A stretch of 8,559 nt of DNA from Treponema sp. (GCA_031271075.1 JAISWN010000038.1:1-8559), one strand, 5' to 3'. Positions 1 through 7,129 are shown, counted from the first letter of the stretch. The notes: generated from the sequence alone by a model not told the origin. Numbers and translations: made by a program.

Positions 1-26
1 AGTTGAACCGGTCCGGGATTGTGGGA

Positions 27-380
27 CTACACGGCATAGACCTGGGCAGCCGCATAGGCGAATTGAGTGTTGTTCATCATCCGTGCGGTGGGCTGGCAAA
101 TGGATTCTTTGATGGTTTCCTTTTCCAGAGGGTTTACCGGCTGCTTTCCCACGGCGGTCTTGAGGGCAAAATAGAATAATCTGCATGTTCCTTTCTGGTT
201 CGTTTCAACTGCCGCGTACGTATCCCGCCATATATCAAGCCGCCTCCCAACCAAGTAGCCAAGCCACTGGTTGATCTTAAGATCAGCAACCAGCCCTATC
301 AAAACATTCGCCATCGTTGTTTCGCCGGAGAAAGCTTTTACGGCGTCTAAAGAAACAATAGACCATCCCAAAAAGTGCAA
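27..380 (-). CDS. Unrecognised small ORF (hypothetical protein)
   Basis: I do not recognise this 117-codon ORF. It opens with TTG at 380 and has an in-frame ATG at 314 that would give 95 residues; neither start has a convincing Shine-Dalgarno sequence. The predicted protein is soluble-looking and mixed in composition, with several aromatic residues (a WLGYLVGRR stretch and a CRLFYFALK stretch) and no signal peptide or clear membrane segment. The opposite strand has no better long frame, and the amino-acid mix is more natural than that of the antisense shadows elsewhere in the window. It could be a genuine small gene, the surviving end of a decayed larger gene, or chance. It runs in the same direction as the PC4-type gene, 92 bases downstream of it. 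No function is proposed. Confidence 0.35.
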   Translation of the reverse strand: MHFLGWSIVSLDAVKAFSGETTMANVLIGLVADLKINQWLGYLVGRRLDIWRDTYAAVETNQKGTCRLFYFALKTAVGKQPVNPLEKETIKESICQPTARMMNNTQFAYAAAQVYAV

Positions 381-472
381 GCCACTTGATGCCCGTACTT
401 AATAGACGGACAACATCCCTCGTGATTTCCACTTACATATAACGCAGGCCCTTTGCCGGGGGCGTTGCCGGG

Positions 473-712
473 TCAGGCGGAGGGTTCCGCGTTTCCCAGG
501 GCCGCTTGCAGGAATTCCACCAGGCTTGCCGCCTCTTCCCTGGTGAGGGTTACCCCTTTTCCCACTTTTTCGTGCCCCGGCGCCCATTCCCGTATATCGA
601 TCTTGGGGTTCCTGCCGTTCCAGGAAACCAGGTTTACCTCTTTCTTCCAGCCGGTCCGCTCCTCGGAAAGAACCCCGAAGTGCTTCAGAATGTCAAAACT
701 AATATCCGCCAT
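473..712 (-). CDS. PC4/YdbC-type single-stranded nucleic-acid-binding protein
   Basis: This 79-residue protein fits the bacterial YdbC branch of the PC4 (transcriptional coactivator p15) family, small dimeric proteins that bind single-stranded DNA or RNA and are thought to act in transcription, replication or repair. The family core is visible: FGVLSE near residue 12, then GWKKEVNLVSWNGR at 21-34, K-x-DIR-x-W at 37-43, HEK-x-GKG at 48-53, and a closing helix TREEAASLVEFL. Basic and aromatic residues in the strand region are those expected to contact nucleic acid. I chose ATG at 712 because the family begins just before the first strand; an upstream GTG at 757 would add 15 residues (MAWWRGLGEKGILKP) that do not look like the family. 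There is no good Shine-Dalgarno site. A TATACT hexamer lies 7 bases before the ATG, so a leaderless start is possible. It appears to be monocistronic. Confidence 0.85.
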   Translation of the reverse strand: MADISFDILKHFGVLSEERTGWKKEVNLVSWNGRNPKIDIREWAPGHEKVGKGVTLTREEAASLVEFLQAALGNAEPSA

Positions 713-719
713 GGGTTTA

Positions 720-725
720 AGTATA
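720..725 (-). promoter_or_regulatory. Possible -10 element very close to the PC4-type start
   Basis: The minus strand reads TATACT at this site, separated by 7 bases from the ATG at 712. With usual spacing, transcription would begin at or next to the start codon. No good -35 hexamer is present 16-18 bases upstream. A second AT-rich hexamer (TATAAT, minus strand, 824-829) lies about 110 bases upstream and could be the real -10 instead, so this assignment is weak. Confidence 0.25.
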
Positions 726-864
726 CCTTTTTCTCCCAGGCCGCGCCACCACGCCACGGACAGGCCAAACCGGGCCGAAGGCCGAAGATAGTGAAAATTT
801 GTTACCTGTTTGGACTCTAATGGATTATATTATTTAGGGGTGGTATTTTTTCTTGCAGTTTTTC

Positions 865-894
865 TTGCGGATAGAAGGGATCCGGAAGTATGAT
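865..894 (+). promoter_or_regulatory. Candidate sigma-70 promoter of the lipoprotein/LysM operon
   Basis: TTGCGG at 865-870 and TATGAT at 889-894 are separated by 18 bases, and the expected transcription start lies about 23 bases before the lipoprotein ATG. That leaves room for a short leader containing the strong ribosome binding site. The hexamers match the sigma-70 consensus at 4 and 5 of 6 positions. This is a visual match only. Confidence 0.45.
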
Positions 895-912
895 TTTCTT
901 AATAAGAGCATG

Positions 913-918
913 AAGGGG
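913..918 (+). promoter_or_regulatory. Ribosome binding site of the lipoprotein gene
   Basis: AAGGGG ends 5 bases before the ATG at 924. It fixes the start and agrees with a signal peptide beginning exactly there. It also contrasts with the minus-strand genes that have no such site. Confidence 0.7.
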
Positions 919-923
919 TATTT

Positions 924-2060
924 ATGAAAAACAAATGGGTAATATTTTTTTTGTTGGCGCTTGGCGCGGTTTTTTTGGGTATTTCCTGTAAGAGTACCGC
1001 TACAAGCGCCCCCGCGACCCTGGCGCCGGAATCTACTCCAACCCCGGAACCCGAGCCAAAGCCTGAGCCTATAGCGGAGCCTCCCGCCCCGGAGCTTCCC
1101 ACTCAGGCGGCCCTGGATGCTTTGGACGAGGCTATTTCCCGGGCGGAAAGCGCCCGGAAACGGGCCGGGGATTTTGGGGCCGATTCCCGCTTCCCCAACG
1201 ACTGGGCCGGCGCCGAAGCCGATTACGTCGCCGCCGGGAACAACCGGGGAACCCCCGCCGAGCTGAGGGAGACCCAGGCCAAGTACGAGGCTCTGGCGGA
1301 CAGGTATGACGGGTTGTTCCGCAAAACCGTTCCCCTCTACGCCAAAGAGCGGGAAGAAGAAGTCTTGGCGGCCAGGGACGCGGCCATGGCGGCGGGGATC
1401 AGCGATCTTTACCCCGAGTATCTCCTGGACGCGGATAAGACCGCCCTGGACGCGGTAGCCAAGTACGAGGCGGAGGATTATTACGCCGCGGACGAAGGTT
1501 CCCTCCTGGCCCTGGAACAGTACCGGGGCCTTAAACCGGGCTCGGAGGCGTATAAGCTGCGCCAGGAGATCGTGGATCGGGATTTTTCCGGCTATGACCA
1601 GGACAATTTTTCCCGGGCCGATGAGCTTCTGCTGGCCGCTTTCAACCATTACGGGGAGAAGAACGCGGCGGCGGCCCGGAACGAGGCTGAGGAGGCTCTG
1701 CCCCGGTACAACGTGGCTCTGCGGGCGGGCTGGGCCGGTTTTGCCGGTAAACTCCAGGCCACGGCCCAGGCGGAACGGCAAAAGGCCCTGAACGAGAAGG
1801 CCAACGTGGCGGTTCGTAACGATTTTTCGGAAACCGAAAAGGTTTATAACCAGGGGAATACCGCGTACCGGGCGGAGCGATACCAGGAAGCCTGCCCCCT
1901 TTACGAAAAATCCGCCGCCGCTTACACGATCCTGACCAGGACGGCGATTGAAAAGCGCCATACGGCGGAGACGGCCATCGATCAAGCGGAAAAAAAGGTT
2001 CTGGAAAGCGAGATGGTGGTTCAAAACGCGGAATTGATTCTGGAAGGAGATATAGAATGA
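924..2060 (+). CDS. Probable lipoprotein with four helical repeat units
   Basis: The 378-residue product begins with MKNK, a hydrophobic segment (residues 5-20) and LGISC, so Cys22 is the likely lipidated residue; spirochaetal lipoboxes are looser than those of enterobacteria. After the cysteine comes a flexible Thr/Pro/Glu linker (about 23-60). The rest is alpha-helical and rich in Ala, Glu and Tyr, and can be read as four diverged units starting near residues 63, 147, 211 and 283. Each has an Ala-rich helix, an aromatic/Pro turn (RFPNDW, LYPEY, QDNFS, RNDFS), then a helix with A-x-x-x-Y spacing. The layout resembles TPR or DUF4398-type repeats. An envelope scaffold or binding protein facing the periplasm is the likely role, but the ligand is unknown. 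Its stop overlaps the start of the next gene by 4 bases, so the two are translationally coupled. The long ORF on the opposite strand is a shadow. Confidence 0.85.
   Translation: MKNKWVIFFLLALGAVFLGISCKSTATSAPATLAPESTPTPEPEPKPEPIAEPPAPELPTQAALDALDEAISRAESARKRAGDFGADSRFPNDWAGAEADYVAAGNNRGTPAELRETQAKYEALADRYDGLFRKTVPLYAKEREEEVLAARDAAMAAGISDLYPEYLLDADKTALDAVAKYEAEDYYAADEGSLLALEQYRGLKPGSEAYKLRQEIVDRDFSGYDQDNFSRADELLLAAFNHYGEKNAAAARNEAEEALPRYNVALRAGWAGFAGKLQATAQAERQKALNEKANVAVRNDFSETEKVYNQGNTAYRAERYQEACPLYEKSAAAYTILTRTAIEKRHTAETAIDQAEKKVLESEMVVQNAELILEGDIE
2044..2049 (+). promoter_or_regulatory. Ribosome binding site of the LysM gene inside the lipoprotein gene
   Basis: AAGGAG lies within the last codons of the lipoprotein gene, 7 bases before ATG 2057 and 10 bases before the second ATG at 2060. 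Spacing favours 2057. The site and the ATGA overlap indicate coupled translation of the two envelope proteins. Confidence 0.65.
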
Positions 2061-3085
2061 TGAGCGTAAGAAAAAACCGGTTGTTGCCGTTATTTGTAGC
2101 GGCCTTTTTAGTTTTAAGCCTGCCCGGGGCCTTTGGGCTGCCGGAGGGCCAGAATCCGGTGTTTTTTGAAACCCCGGCCCCGGCTTTTTCGTTTGCCTTT
2201 CTCCCCGAGCCTTTCCTCTTTCTGCCCCTGGCTAGCCTTGCCGCGGTGGAAACCGATACCCCGGCTCCCGTGATTCCCGAAAGCATCCGGAATAACCAGT
2301 ACTACCGGGAAAGCCTTAGGCTTACGAATCTGGCCAAACTGTCTTACACCGAGGGGGATTACGACGCCTCCGCCAATTACGCAACGGAGGCGGTGCGCTA
2401 TGCCCAGCTTTCCGATGAATACGTGGAGCTGCGGCTTAAAATGAAGGAGGCCAACGATGCCATCGCCGCCGCAAAGGTCAGGCTCGACTGGGCTTCCTCC
2501 GTTAACGCAGCCCGGCGATACCCCCGGGAATTCGGGGAAGCCGCGAATTACTACAATACCAGCCTTGACCTGCGGAAAGCGGAAGACTGGGACGGGGCCG
2601 CTGCCGCCGCCTACCGGGTGATCGACGCCCTTGCCCAGGTAAAAGCGGAGGAACCGGCGGAGGAACCGGTTGTTGAAAAACCGGTGGAAGTAGTCGTTGA
2701 AAAGCCGGTTGTCCAGGAACCACCCCCTCCAGAACCGGTTGTTGAAAAGCCGGTGGAAGTGGTCGTTGAAAAGCCGGTTGTCCAGGAACCGCCTCCTCCA
2801 GAACCGGTTCCCCAAGAGCCGGAGCCTGTTCTCCTTCCCGCCCAGTATACGGTACGGCCCTGGAGTACCTTTCGGGACTGTCTTTGGAACATCGCGGGGA
2901 GGCCCTGGATCTACGGAGACCCCACTCAATGGCGGCTTCTCTACAACGCCAACAAGTCAAAAATGCCGAACCCCGACAACCCGGATCTTATTGAGCCCGG
3001 CATGGTGCTGGACATTCCCAGCATCAGGGGGGAAGAGCGGCAGGGGCTTTGGGACGCGGAAAAAACCTATCCCTCCCTCCGCTGA
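2057..3085 (+). CDS. Exported LysM-domain protein with helical repeat and P/E/V linker
   Basis: This 342-residue protein starts with a basic stretch and hydrophobic signal sequence (about residues 4-27, with a plausible cut after AFG) and no lipobox. Residues 84-122 form a TPR-like helix pair (KLSYTEGDYDASANYATEAV). Residues 133-193 repeat the style of unit seen in the upstream lipoprotein, with an aromatic/Pro turn RRYPREF. Residues 203-250 are a Pro/Glu/Val linker of two 23-residue repeats. Residues 262-322 are a LysM domain: it opens with QYTV, has LWNIAG and QWRLLYNANK, and ends with IEPGMVLDIP. LysM domains bind the glycan of peptidoglycan, so the protein probably bridges the cell wall and its lipoprotein partner. 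No catalytic domain is visible. A single LysM at the C-terminus after a long linker suits a wall-anchored periplasmic protein. Confidence is high for the domain and moderate for the role. Confidence 0.9.
   Translation: MMSVRKNRLLPLFVAAFLVLSLPGAFGLPEGQNPVFFETPAPAFSFAFLPEPFLFLPLASLAAVETDTPAPVIPESIRNNQYYRESLRLTNLAKLSYTEGDYDASANYATEAVRYAQLSDEYVELRLKMKEANDAIAAAKVRLDWASSVNAARRYPREFGEAANYYNTSLDLRKAEDWDGAAAAAYRVIDALAQVKAEEPAEEPVVEKPVEVVVEKPVVQEPPPPEPVVEKPVEVVVEKPVVQEPPPPEPVPQEPEPVLLPAQYTVRPWSTFRDCLWNIAGRPWIYGDPTQWRLLYNANKSKMPNPDNPDLIEPGMVLDIPSIRGEERQGLWDAEKTYPSLR
2663..2809 (+). repeat. Two 69-bp in-frame tandem repeats (plus 9-bp stub) in the LysM gene linker
   Basis: Copies at 2663-2731 and 2732-2800 differ at only 4 of 69 positions, followed by the first 9 bases of a third copy. 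All four differences are synonymous third-position changes (AAA/AAG, GTA/GTG, CCA/CCG, CCC/CCT), so both encode the same 23 residues, EPVVEKPVEVV followed by VEKPVVQEPPPP. Within each unit VVEKPV occurs twice, so the unit itself grew from a shorter repeat. Confidence 0.95.
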
Positions 3086-3151
3086 AAGGGAGAACAGCGG
3101 CGAGAAGACCGGGAAATTTTAATGGCCTTCCCGCCGTGGGTTTTATATTTT
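3079..3151 (+). terminator. Candidate terminator region after the LysM gene
   Basis: Two stem-loops follow one another at the end of the LysM gene. CCGCTG at 3079-3084, spanning part of the stop codon, pairs with CAGCGG at 3095-3100. CGGGAA at 3110-3115 pairs with TTCCCG at 3128-3133. The second is followed, after a 7-base gap, by the T-rich run TTTTATATTTT at 3141-3151. The gap and the 12-base loop make it a weak intrinsic terminator. It also lies in the gap between convergent genes, where a terminator is expected. Confidence 0.4.
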
Positions 3152-3202
3152 GTCATTCATGATAATGCCAACAAGAAATGGACAGGATTCAAGACTTTAA
3201 TA

Positions 3203-3772
3203 CTACAAATCCAGGCCCGGGGCCGTTTTTTGTATGTACAGGGAAAGGGCCGAACCCATAAGGGCGTGGACAAAAGGCGGTTTCCCCATGCCCCGCAGTA
3301 CATCGCCGGCCTTCATGATCTCCACTTCGATGTATTCGTCTTCGTCCAGTTCCTGGGAGCCGGTGCATTCCAGATCTCCGGCCAGGAAGAAGTGTACCCG
3401 GTTTGACATAATCGCCGGATTGGGGCTGAATTCCCCTATTTTTTCGATTCTTCCCGCCCGGTAGGCCGTTTCTTCCAGCAGTTCCCTGCCCGCCGCCGCC
3501 GCGGGATTCTCCCCGGCCTCAAAAACCCCGCCGGGGAATTCCAGGCTCAGTTCCCTGGTTCCGTGCCGCCACTGCCTTACCATGACAAATTCCCTGCCCC
3601 GGGGAGTGTCGATAACCGGTATAACAATGACCCAGTCGGCGGCGTCCATGATCGTGTATTTTCGCACTTCGTCATCCGGGGAGCGGCAGGAGCTTTCCCT
3701 AATCGAAAAAACTTTGCAGTCAAAAATCCCCCTGCTTCCCTCTTCGCGCCATTCCAGGCTCTTGCTTTTCAT
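3203..3772 (-). CDS. Nudix hydrolase, ADP-ribose pyrophosphatase type
   Basis: The 189-residue product has a Nudix box at residues 82-104: G82, E88, then R96-E97-L-L-E100-E101. These residues bind the Mg2+ needed to hydrolyse a nucleoside diphosphate linked to another moiety. The glycine near the end of the box is replaced by Ala103, a common change. The flanking elements, VMVRQWRHGTRELSLEFPGG before the box and a loop with SPNPAIMSNRVHFFLA after it, match ADP-ribose pyrophosphatases (NudF-like), and the length is normal for them. The probable reaction is ADP-ribose to AMP plus ribose 5-phosphate in the cytoplasm; substrate choice cannot be settled from sequence. ATG at 3772 is preceded by a weak AGG 8 bases upstream. 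The gene converges on the LysM gene and appears to be a single transcription unit. Confidence 0.93.
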   Translation of the reverse strand: MKSKSLEWREEGSRGIFDCKVFSIRESSCRSPDDEVRKYTIMDAADWVIVIPVIDTPRGREFVMVRQWRHGTRELSLEFPGGVFEAGENPAAAAGRELLEETAYRAGRIEKIGEFSPNPAIMSNRVHFFLAGDLECTGSQELDEDEYIEVEIMKAGDVLRGMGKPPFVHALMGSALSLYIQKTAPGLDL

Positions 3773-3835
3773 AAATTAAGCCTAACCCTTTGCAGGTTTT
3801 TGGTAAATGGCCGGATTACACGGCGATTTTCGGGT

Positions 3836-3958
3836 TTATGAGACTACGCCATACTGCGAAAGATATTCCTGCCGGGTATGCCCGGCGGCGTTCAGTCCTC
3901 CCTTTACCCGGCTGCCAATATGCTGATCCAGTCCAGAAACTGGATTTCTTGATTTGGC
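3836..3958 (-). pseudogene. Protein-like 40-codon remnant without a start codon
   Basis: On the minus strand an open frame runs from just after a TGA (3959-3961) to a TAA (3836-3838). It encodes 40 residues, including GLDQHIGSRVKGGLNAAG and then HTRQEYLSQYGVVS, and contains no ATG, GTG or TTG. The composition looks like real protein, unlike the antisense shadows of the window. It may be the 3' end of a lost gene or a copy of a dispersed repeat. Longer overlapping frames on both strands, some with start codons, exist here and look less protein-like. I do not recognise the family. Confidence 0.3.
3871..3886. other. GC-rich perfect hairpin in the 3773-4011 gap
   Basis: GCCGGG at 3871-3876 and CCCGGC at 3881-3886 form a perfect 6-base stem with loop TATG. 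Neither strand continues into a T run, so it is not a standard intrinsic terminator for the Nudix or the 685-residue gene. It sits inside the remnant frame at 3836-3958. Confidence 0.4.
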
Positions 3959-4011
3959 TCATCGTTGATTCTTTCGGTTCACCCAATGGATAAGTGTGAC
4001 CAGGCCCTGAG

Positions 4012-6069
4012 TTAGCCCCGCTCCCGTTCCTGAAGGCTCTCCTTAAAGATCCTGTCGGCGTCGATCTTTTTGTCCACCCCGAATTGGGGAACAAGCCCCT
4101 TGTTGCCCAGGCTGCGGAAAAGTACCCCGGCGGTCCCGCTGTAAGCCCAACTGTCCGGGTTGTTAACCAGGTGATCCAGGACCGTGGCGACAGCCAGGCT
4201 GAAAATTACCAGTATGGCGTTGTTCCGCTTCTGGGGCGCAAGCAGGGCGTTGAGCCGGGCAGAGACCGGGTTTGGAACCTCAAAGTTGTAAGGCTCCCAG
4301 GGGTTACTTACCCCCTCGCAGGGAACCATCTTCTTTGCCCCGCCTATCTTGTTGGCCTGCTCAATTCCCACGGCCACGGCCGCCAAACTTCGCCGTAAGG
4401 AGCGGACTTCGGGATACACAGACTCAATGTCTTTCTTCTGAAAGGGCGGGGGGAAAAGAGAATCGAACTTATAATAGGGCATAAAGTAGAGCCGCTTGAT
4501 CCAGTGCATCTCGTTCAGCACCTTTCTCGCGTATTGGGAAGTCCGGGATTCCCCAGCCTGATCAATGAGACGGCAGTATTCGGAAAGCCGGGGAAGGTAC
4601 TCTTTTTCAAAGGTAATGTTGAAATGCTCATGCCAAGTACCGACGATCCGGCTGACGGTCTCTTCTACCTTGGAAGGAGCATCGTTTGACCCGAGAGCCG
4701 TACCGAATTTCACGTAGCGGAGGCCGAAGAAAAGTTCCTCCAGAATCCGCATCAGTATGGCTATCTGCGCCAGGGGATCGGTGGGGGCGATAAGATCGTA
4801 GCCCTTCCGCAGGCTGAATATCTCCTGGAAATAGGGGTAAAGGTCGGGAAAAGAAGAAAGCCGTTCCCAGCCCGCCTTGGGGAAGAGGGCCTCAAGGGAA
4901 GCGATCCCCTGTACCAGGGCTTTGCGCTCGGCCTCCCGGGCGGCTTCTTTTTCCTTCCGGGCAATTACATTGGGATCGCCGGGATCTTCCTCCCGGGCCT
5001 TGTTTTCCCCGGTTCCCTCCCCGGCGTCTCCGGTACCATTGTCCTGGTTTTTGGCCGTATTATCCTGGACCTTGATACTCGCCGGGTTAAGCTGATCCGC
5101 CTCCGTAAGCTCCAGAAAGGCCATATAACGGTGGCGCCTGTCAATGAAGAAGGTATCGTAGGGCAGCCAGCGGTCGGAAAGCAGCTTCATCAAAAGGGGG
5201 TAAAGGTAGTATTGCACATCCCGGCGGATCCGCCCAAAGGCCTCCAGGGCCTTGGGGATAAGATCCTGGTACTTTTCCTTTGCCTTTATGGGGCTTTCAA
5301 TGTAGAGCAGTTTGTAGAGCAGTTTGAAAGCCTCTTTGATATGGGTTTCCATATCCTGCTGTTCCAGGACGAACAGGGGCCGGTATACCGCCTTGAGCAA
5401 ATCGGAAAGCTCCGCCACCTTTACATTCCGGGGGTGGTTTTGTACTTTCGCGATTTCCCCGGCTATTTTTTCGATATTCCAGAAGCGGAAAACATCCAAA
5501 ATGGCATAGGCGGGGGGGCTTATCCGCTTTAGCCTTTCGTTCTGTTTTGTGTTGTTCCGGGGGAACAGGGTCCTGGTGGAGGTTACCAGATCCTCAATCC
5601 ACCTATAGTTTTCGTTGAGCCTTTTGTTTATAAAATAGGGGTCCACCAGATCCGCGGGCTCATTGAAGAAGGATAACACGCTGACCGTTACCTGGAACGA
5701 AGATTTGATACGGAAATCCGGCAGGGCGCAAAACCTGTCCATTTTGATCCGTTCAAAGTAGGACGCCTTTACCGGAACGGCAGGATCGTCCGCCTGATCC
5801 AATCCCCGGCTGAACACCGGTTTCCCGCCGGGTGCTTCATCCTCGTCTGAAGGAAGCTCTATCCGGTGTTTCCGCCGGCCGTCTCCGGCAGTTCCGGAGG
5901 ATCTCCGCAAACGGGAAAAATCTTCCGCCTCCTCGGAACGCTCTACCCCCACTTCCCCGCCCAACATTTCCGCAAGCCGTCTGGCTTCCCTGTCGTCGGT
6001 GACTCCCAGTTTATCGCGGATCCGGGAAAGTTCGCCGGGCGCGTAAATCGCGTTATCCTTTTTCGTCAT
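4012..6069 (-). CDS. Large cytoplasmic protein of unknown function, probably spirochaete-specific
   Basis: This 685-residue protein has no signal peptide and no enzyme motif I can name. Its overall look (an N-terminal charged region, then an all-helical body) recalls the DUF5312-type proteins of spirochaetes, but I cannot confirm that. Visible regions: a charged, probably disordered segment at about 40-100; a folded helical part at about 105-330 rich in Phe/Tyr/Leu (DRFCALPDFRIKSSF, YYLYPLLMKLL); a polar linker at about 333-385 full of Asn, Gly, Glu and Lys; a second helical part at about 386-605; and one hydrophobic stretch, NNAILVIFSLAVATVL, at about 616-631 that could be buried or membrane-associated. 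ATG at 6069 is separated by only 4 bases (CAGG) from the stop of the DUF2804 gene upstream, so it is cotranscribed and probably translationally coupled. As a gene it is secure; its function is unknown. Confidence 0.9.
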   Translation of the reverse strand: MTKKDNAIYAPGELSRIRDKLGVTDDREARRLAEMLGGEVGVERSEEAEDFSRLRRSSGTAGDGRRKHRIELPSDEDEAPGGKPVFSRGLDQADDPAVPVKASYFERIKMDRFCALPDFRIKSSFQVTVSVLSFFNEPADLVDPYFINKRLNENYRWIEDLVTSTRTLFPRNNTKQNERLKRISPPAYAILDVFRFWNIEKIAGEIAKVQNHPRNVKVAELSDLLKAVYRPLFVLEQQDMETHIKEAFKLLYKLLYIESPIKAKEKYQDLIPKALEAFGRIRRDVQYYLYPLLMKLLSDRWLPYDTFFIDRRHRYMAFLELTEADQLNPASIKVQDNTAKNQDNGTGDAGEGTGENKAREEDPGDPNVIARKEKEAAREAERKALVQGIASLEALFPKAGWERLSSFPDLYPYFQEIFSLRKGYDLIAPTDPLAQIAILMRILEELFFGLRYVKFGTALGSNDAPSKVEETVSRIVGTWHEHFNITFEKEYLPRLSEYCRLIDQAGESRTSQYARKVLNEMHWIKRLYFMPYYKFDSLFPPPFQKKDIESVYPEVRSLRRSLAAVAVGIEQANKIGGAKKMVPCEGVSNPWEPYNFEVPNPVSARLNALLAPQKRNNAILVIFSLAVATVLDHLVNNPDSWAYSGTAGVLFRSLGNKGLVPQFGVDKKIDADRIFKESLQERERG

Positions 6070-6073
6070 CCTG

Positions 6074-7123
6074 TTATACCCGAAGATAAATTTTTTCGCC
6101 CGTTCCCCACAGGTTATGAACCTGCGTCTGTTCTCCCTTCGCGTTTACCAACATTCCGTGGTAACGTCCCAGGCAGGTTTCCTGTTCCGTCCGGGAAAGG
6201 ATCAGGTTAAAGCCGCTGCGTAAGGATTCCCGGGGGGAAAACACCAGATCCACCATCCCTTCCACATCCTGGATAATCCAGTCCGAATTGATACCCCCCG
6301 GCATGGTGATCCGAACCGGCGGCAGGGGCGTCAGTTCCCCGTTTACCCAAAGGGCGTTCTCGTTGTTCCGGTGGTTCTCCCTGGTCTGGTTTTCCCCCAG
6401 GCTGAAACCGATACGCTTGCCTTCCTGATCAAACCCGGCGCCTTTTACCCAAACCGACTGCATGGGGTAGGGGTAAAAACCCTTAAAATCGCAAAAGATG
6501 CCCGAGGTTTCTTCCGCGCCCAGGGAAATATGCCTTCCCCCGAACACCATATCCCCCTGCACCGCCGCCACGGCCTTGTAGGCGTAAACACAACGATCCC
6601 CGGAAAAACCCAGGTTAACCGCCATAGGGGTAACCTTGTCCCTGCCCAGGTCGTACATAAGATGGGCGGTAAAGGACGGCCGTTTGCGGGTCGCCTCCAC
6701 GTCCAAATCCACCCGGATCGTGTCCGCGTCAAGCCAGTCGTGGATACGGAAAAAGAACCCGTAAGACCGGCTGCTCACCGAAGCGTTGGCAAGCCCCCGG
6801 GGCAGCTTCCAGCCGCTGAAGGGGATCGCCTTTATATATCGGAGTTTTTCCCCGCTCTCCTTATCGTAAAGGGTTACCTGGGCAAAGCGGAACATTTTAA
6901 GGTTTGCCAGAATCGCCCCCAGGTAAAACCGGTCATTCTGAATATCGAAAGATTCCCATTCCTTGATCCGGGAATCCCGAATCCAGCGGGGCAGGGGCCA
7001 GCGGTAGGGCCGGCGTATATCCAGCAGGTCTACCTCTTTAAAATCCCCGGTCCAGGTTCCGTAAACCGGCCTTCCCTTTTCCAAGGGCGTAGCCCTGGGT
7101 TCCAGTAGTTCCCTTGTATACAT
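6074..7123 (-). CDS. DUF2804 family protein
   Basis: The 349-residue product matches the DUF2804 family of unknown function. Near the N-terminus it has RRPYRWPLPRWIRDSRIKEW followed by ESFDIQNDRFYLGAILANLK and a FAQVTLYDKESGEK strand. Near the C-terminus it has GRYHGMLVNAKGEQTQVHNL and WG. These are the family's conserved ends, and the length is normal. The many aromatic residues and alternating strands suggest a beta-rich, possibly lipocalin-like fold. There is no signal peptide. I chose ATG at 7123; a TTG at 7144 would add 7 residues (MLVYNKT) but would lie inside the predicted promoter. Neither start has a Shine-Dalgarno sequence. TATAAT lies 6 bases before the ATG, so a leaderless mRNA is predicted. 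The gene is followed after 4 bases by the 685-residue gene and preceded on the same strand by the radical SAM gene, 42 bases away. Confidence 0.88.
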   Translation of the reverse strand: MYTRELLEPRATPLEKGRPVYGTWTGDFKEVDLLDIRRPYRWPLPRWIRDSRIKEWESFDIQNDRFYLGAILANLKMFRFAQVTLYDKESGEKLRYIKAIPFSGWKLPRGLANASVSSRSYGFFFRIHDWLDADTIRVDLDVEATRKRPSFTAHLMYDLGRDKVTPMAVNLGFSGDRCVYAYKAVAAVQGDMVFGGRHISLGAEETSGIFCDFKGFYPYPMQSVWVKGAGFDQEGKRIGFSLGENQTRENHRNNENALWVNGELTPLPPVRITMPGGINSDWIIQDVEGMVDLVFSPRESLRSGFNLILSRTEQETCLGRYHGMLVNAKGEQTQVHNLWGTGEKIYLRV

Positions 7124-7129
7124 CGTTTT

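Noticed and set aside
453..820. Two plus-strand ORFs opposite the PC4-type gene
   Set aside because: The minus strand encodes a recognisable PC4/YdbC domain over the same bases; the plus-strand products look random.
834..2024. 396-codon minus-strand ORF opposite the lipoprotein gene
   Set aside because: It is rich in Arg, Gly and Pro, has no recognisable domain and overlaps a gene with a signal peptide, lipobox and strong ribosome binding site. It is a by-product of GC-rich codon use.
2663..2800. Possible CRISPR-like array
   Set aside because: The repeats are directly adjacent, in frame and coding, with no spacers.
2114..2929. 271-codon minus-strand ORF with repeated NNRFW/DNRLF-like runs
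   Set aside because: The repeats are the antisense of the 69-bp linker repeats in the LysM gene; there is no independent support.
3816..4094. 92-codon minus-strand ORF crossing the end of the 685-residue gene
   Set aside because: Its first part is a shadow of the large gene in another frame, and it has no ribosome binding site. The more natural frame in the gap is the one reported at 3836-3958.
6371..7108. 245-codon plus-strand ORF opposite the DUF2804 gene
   Set aside because: It is antisense to conserved DUF2804 motifs, with a Pro/Gly/Arg-rich shadow composition.
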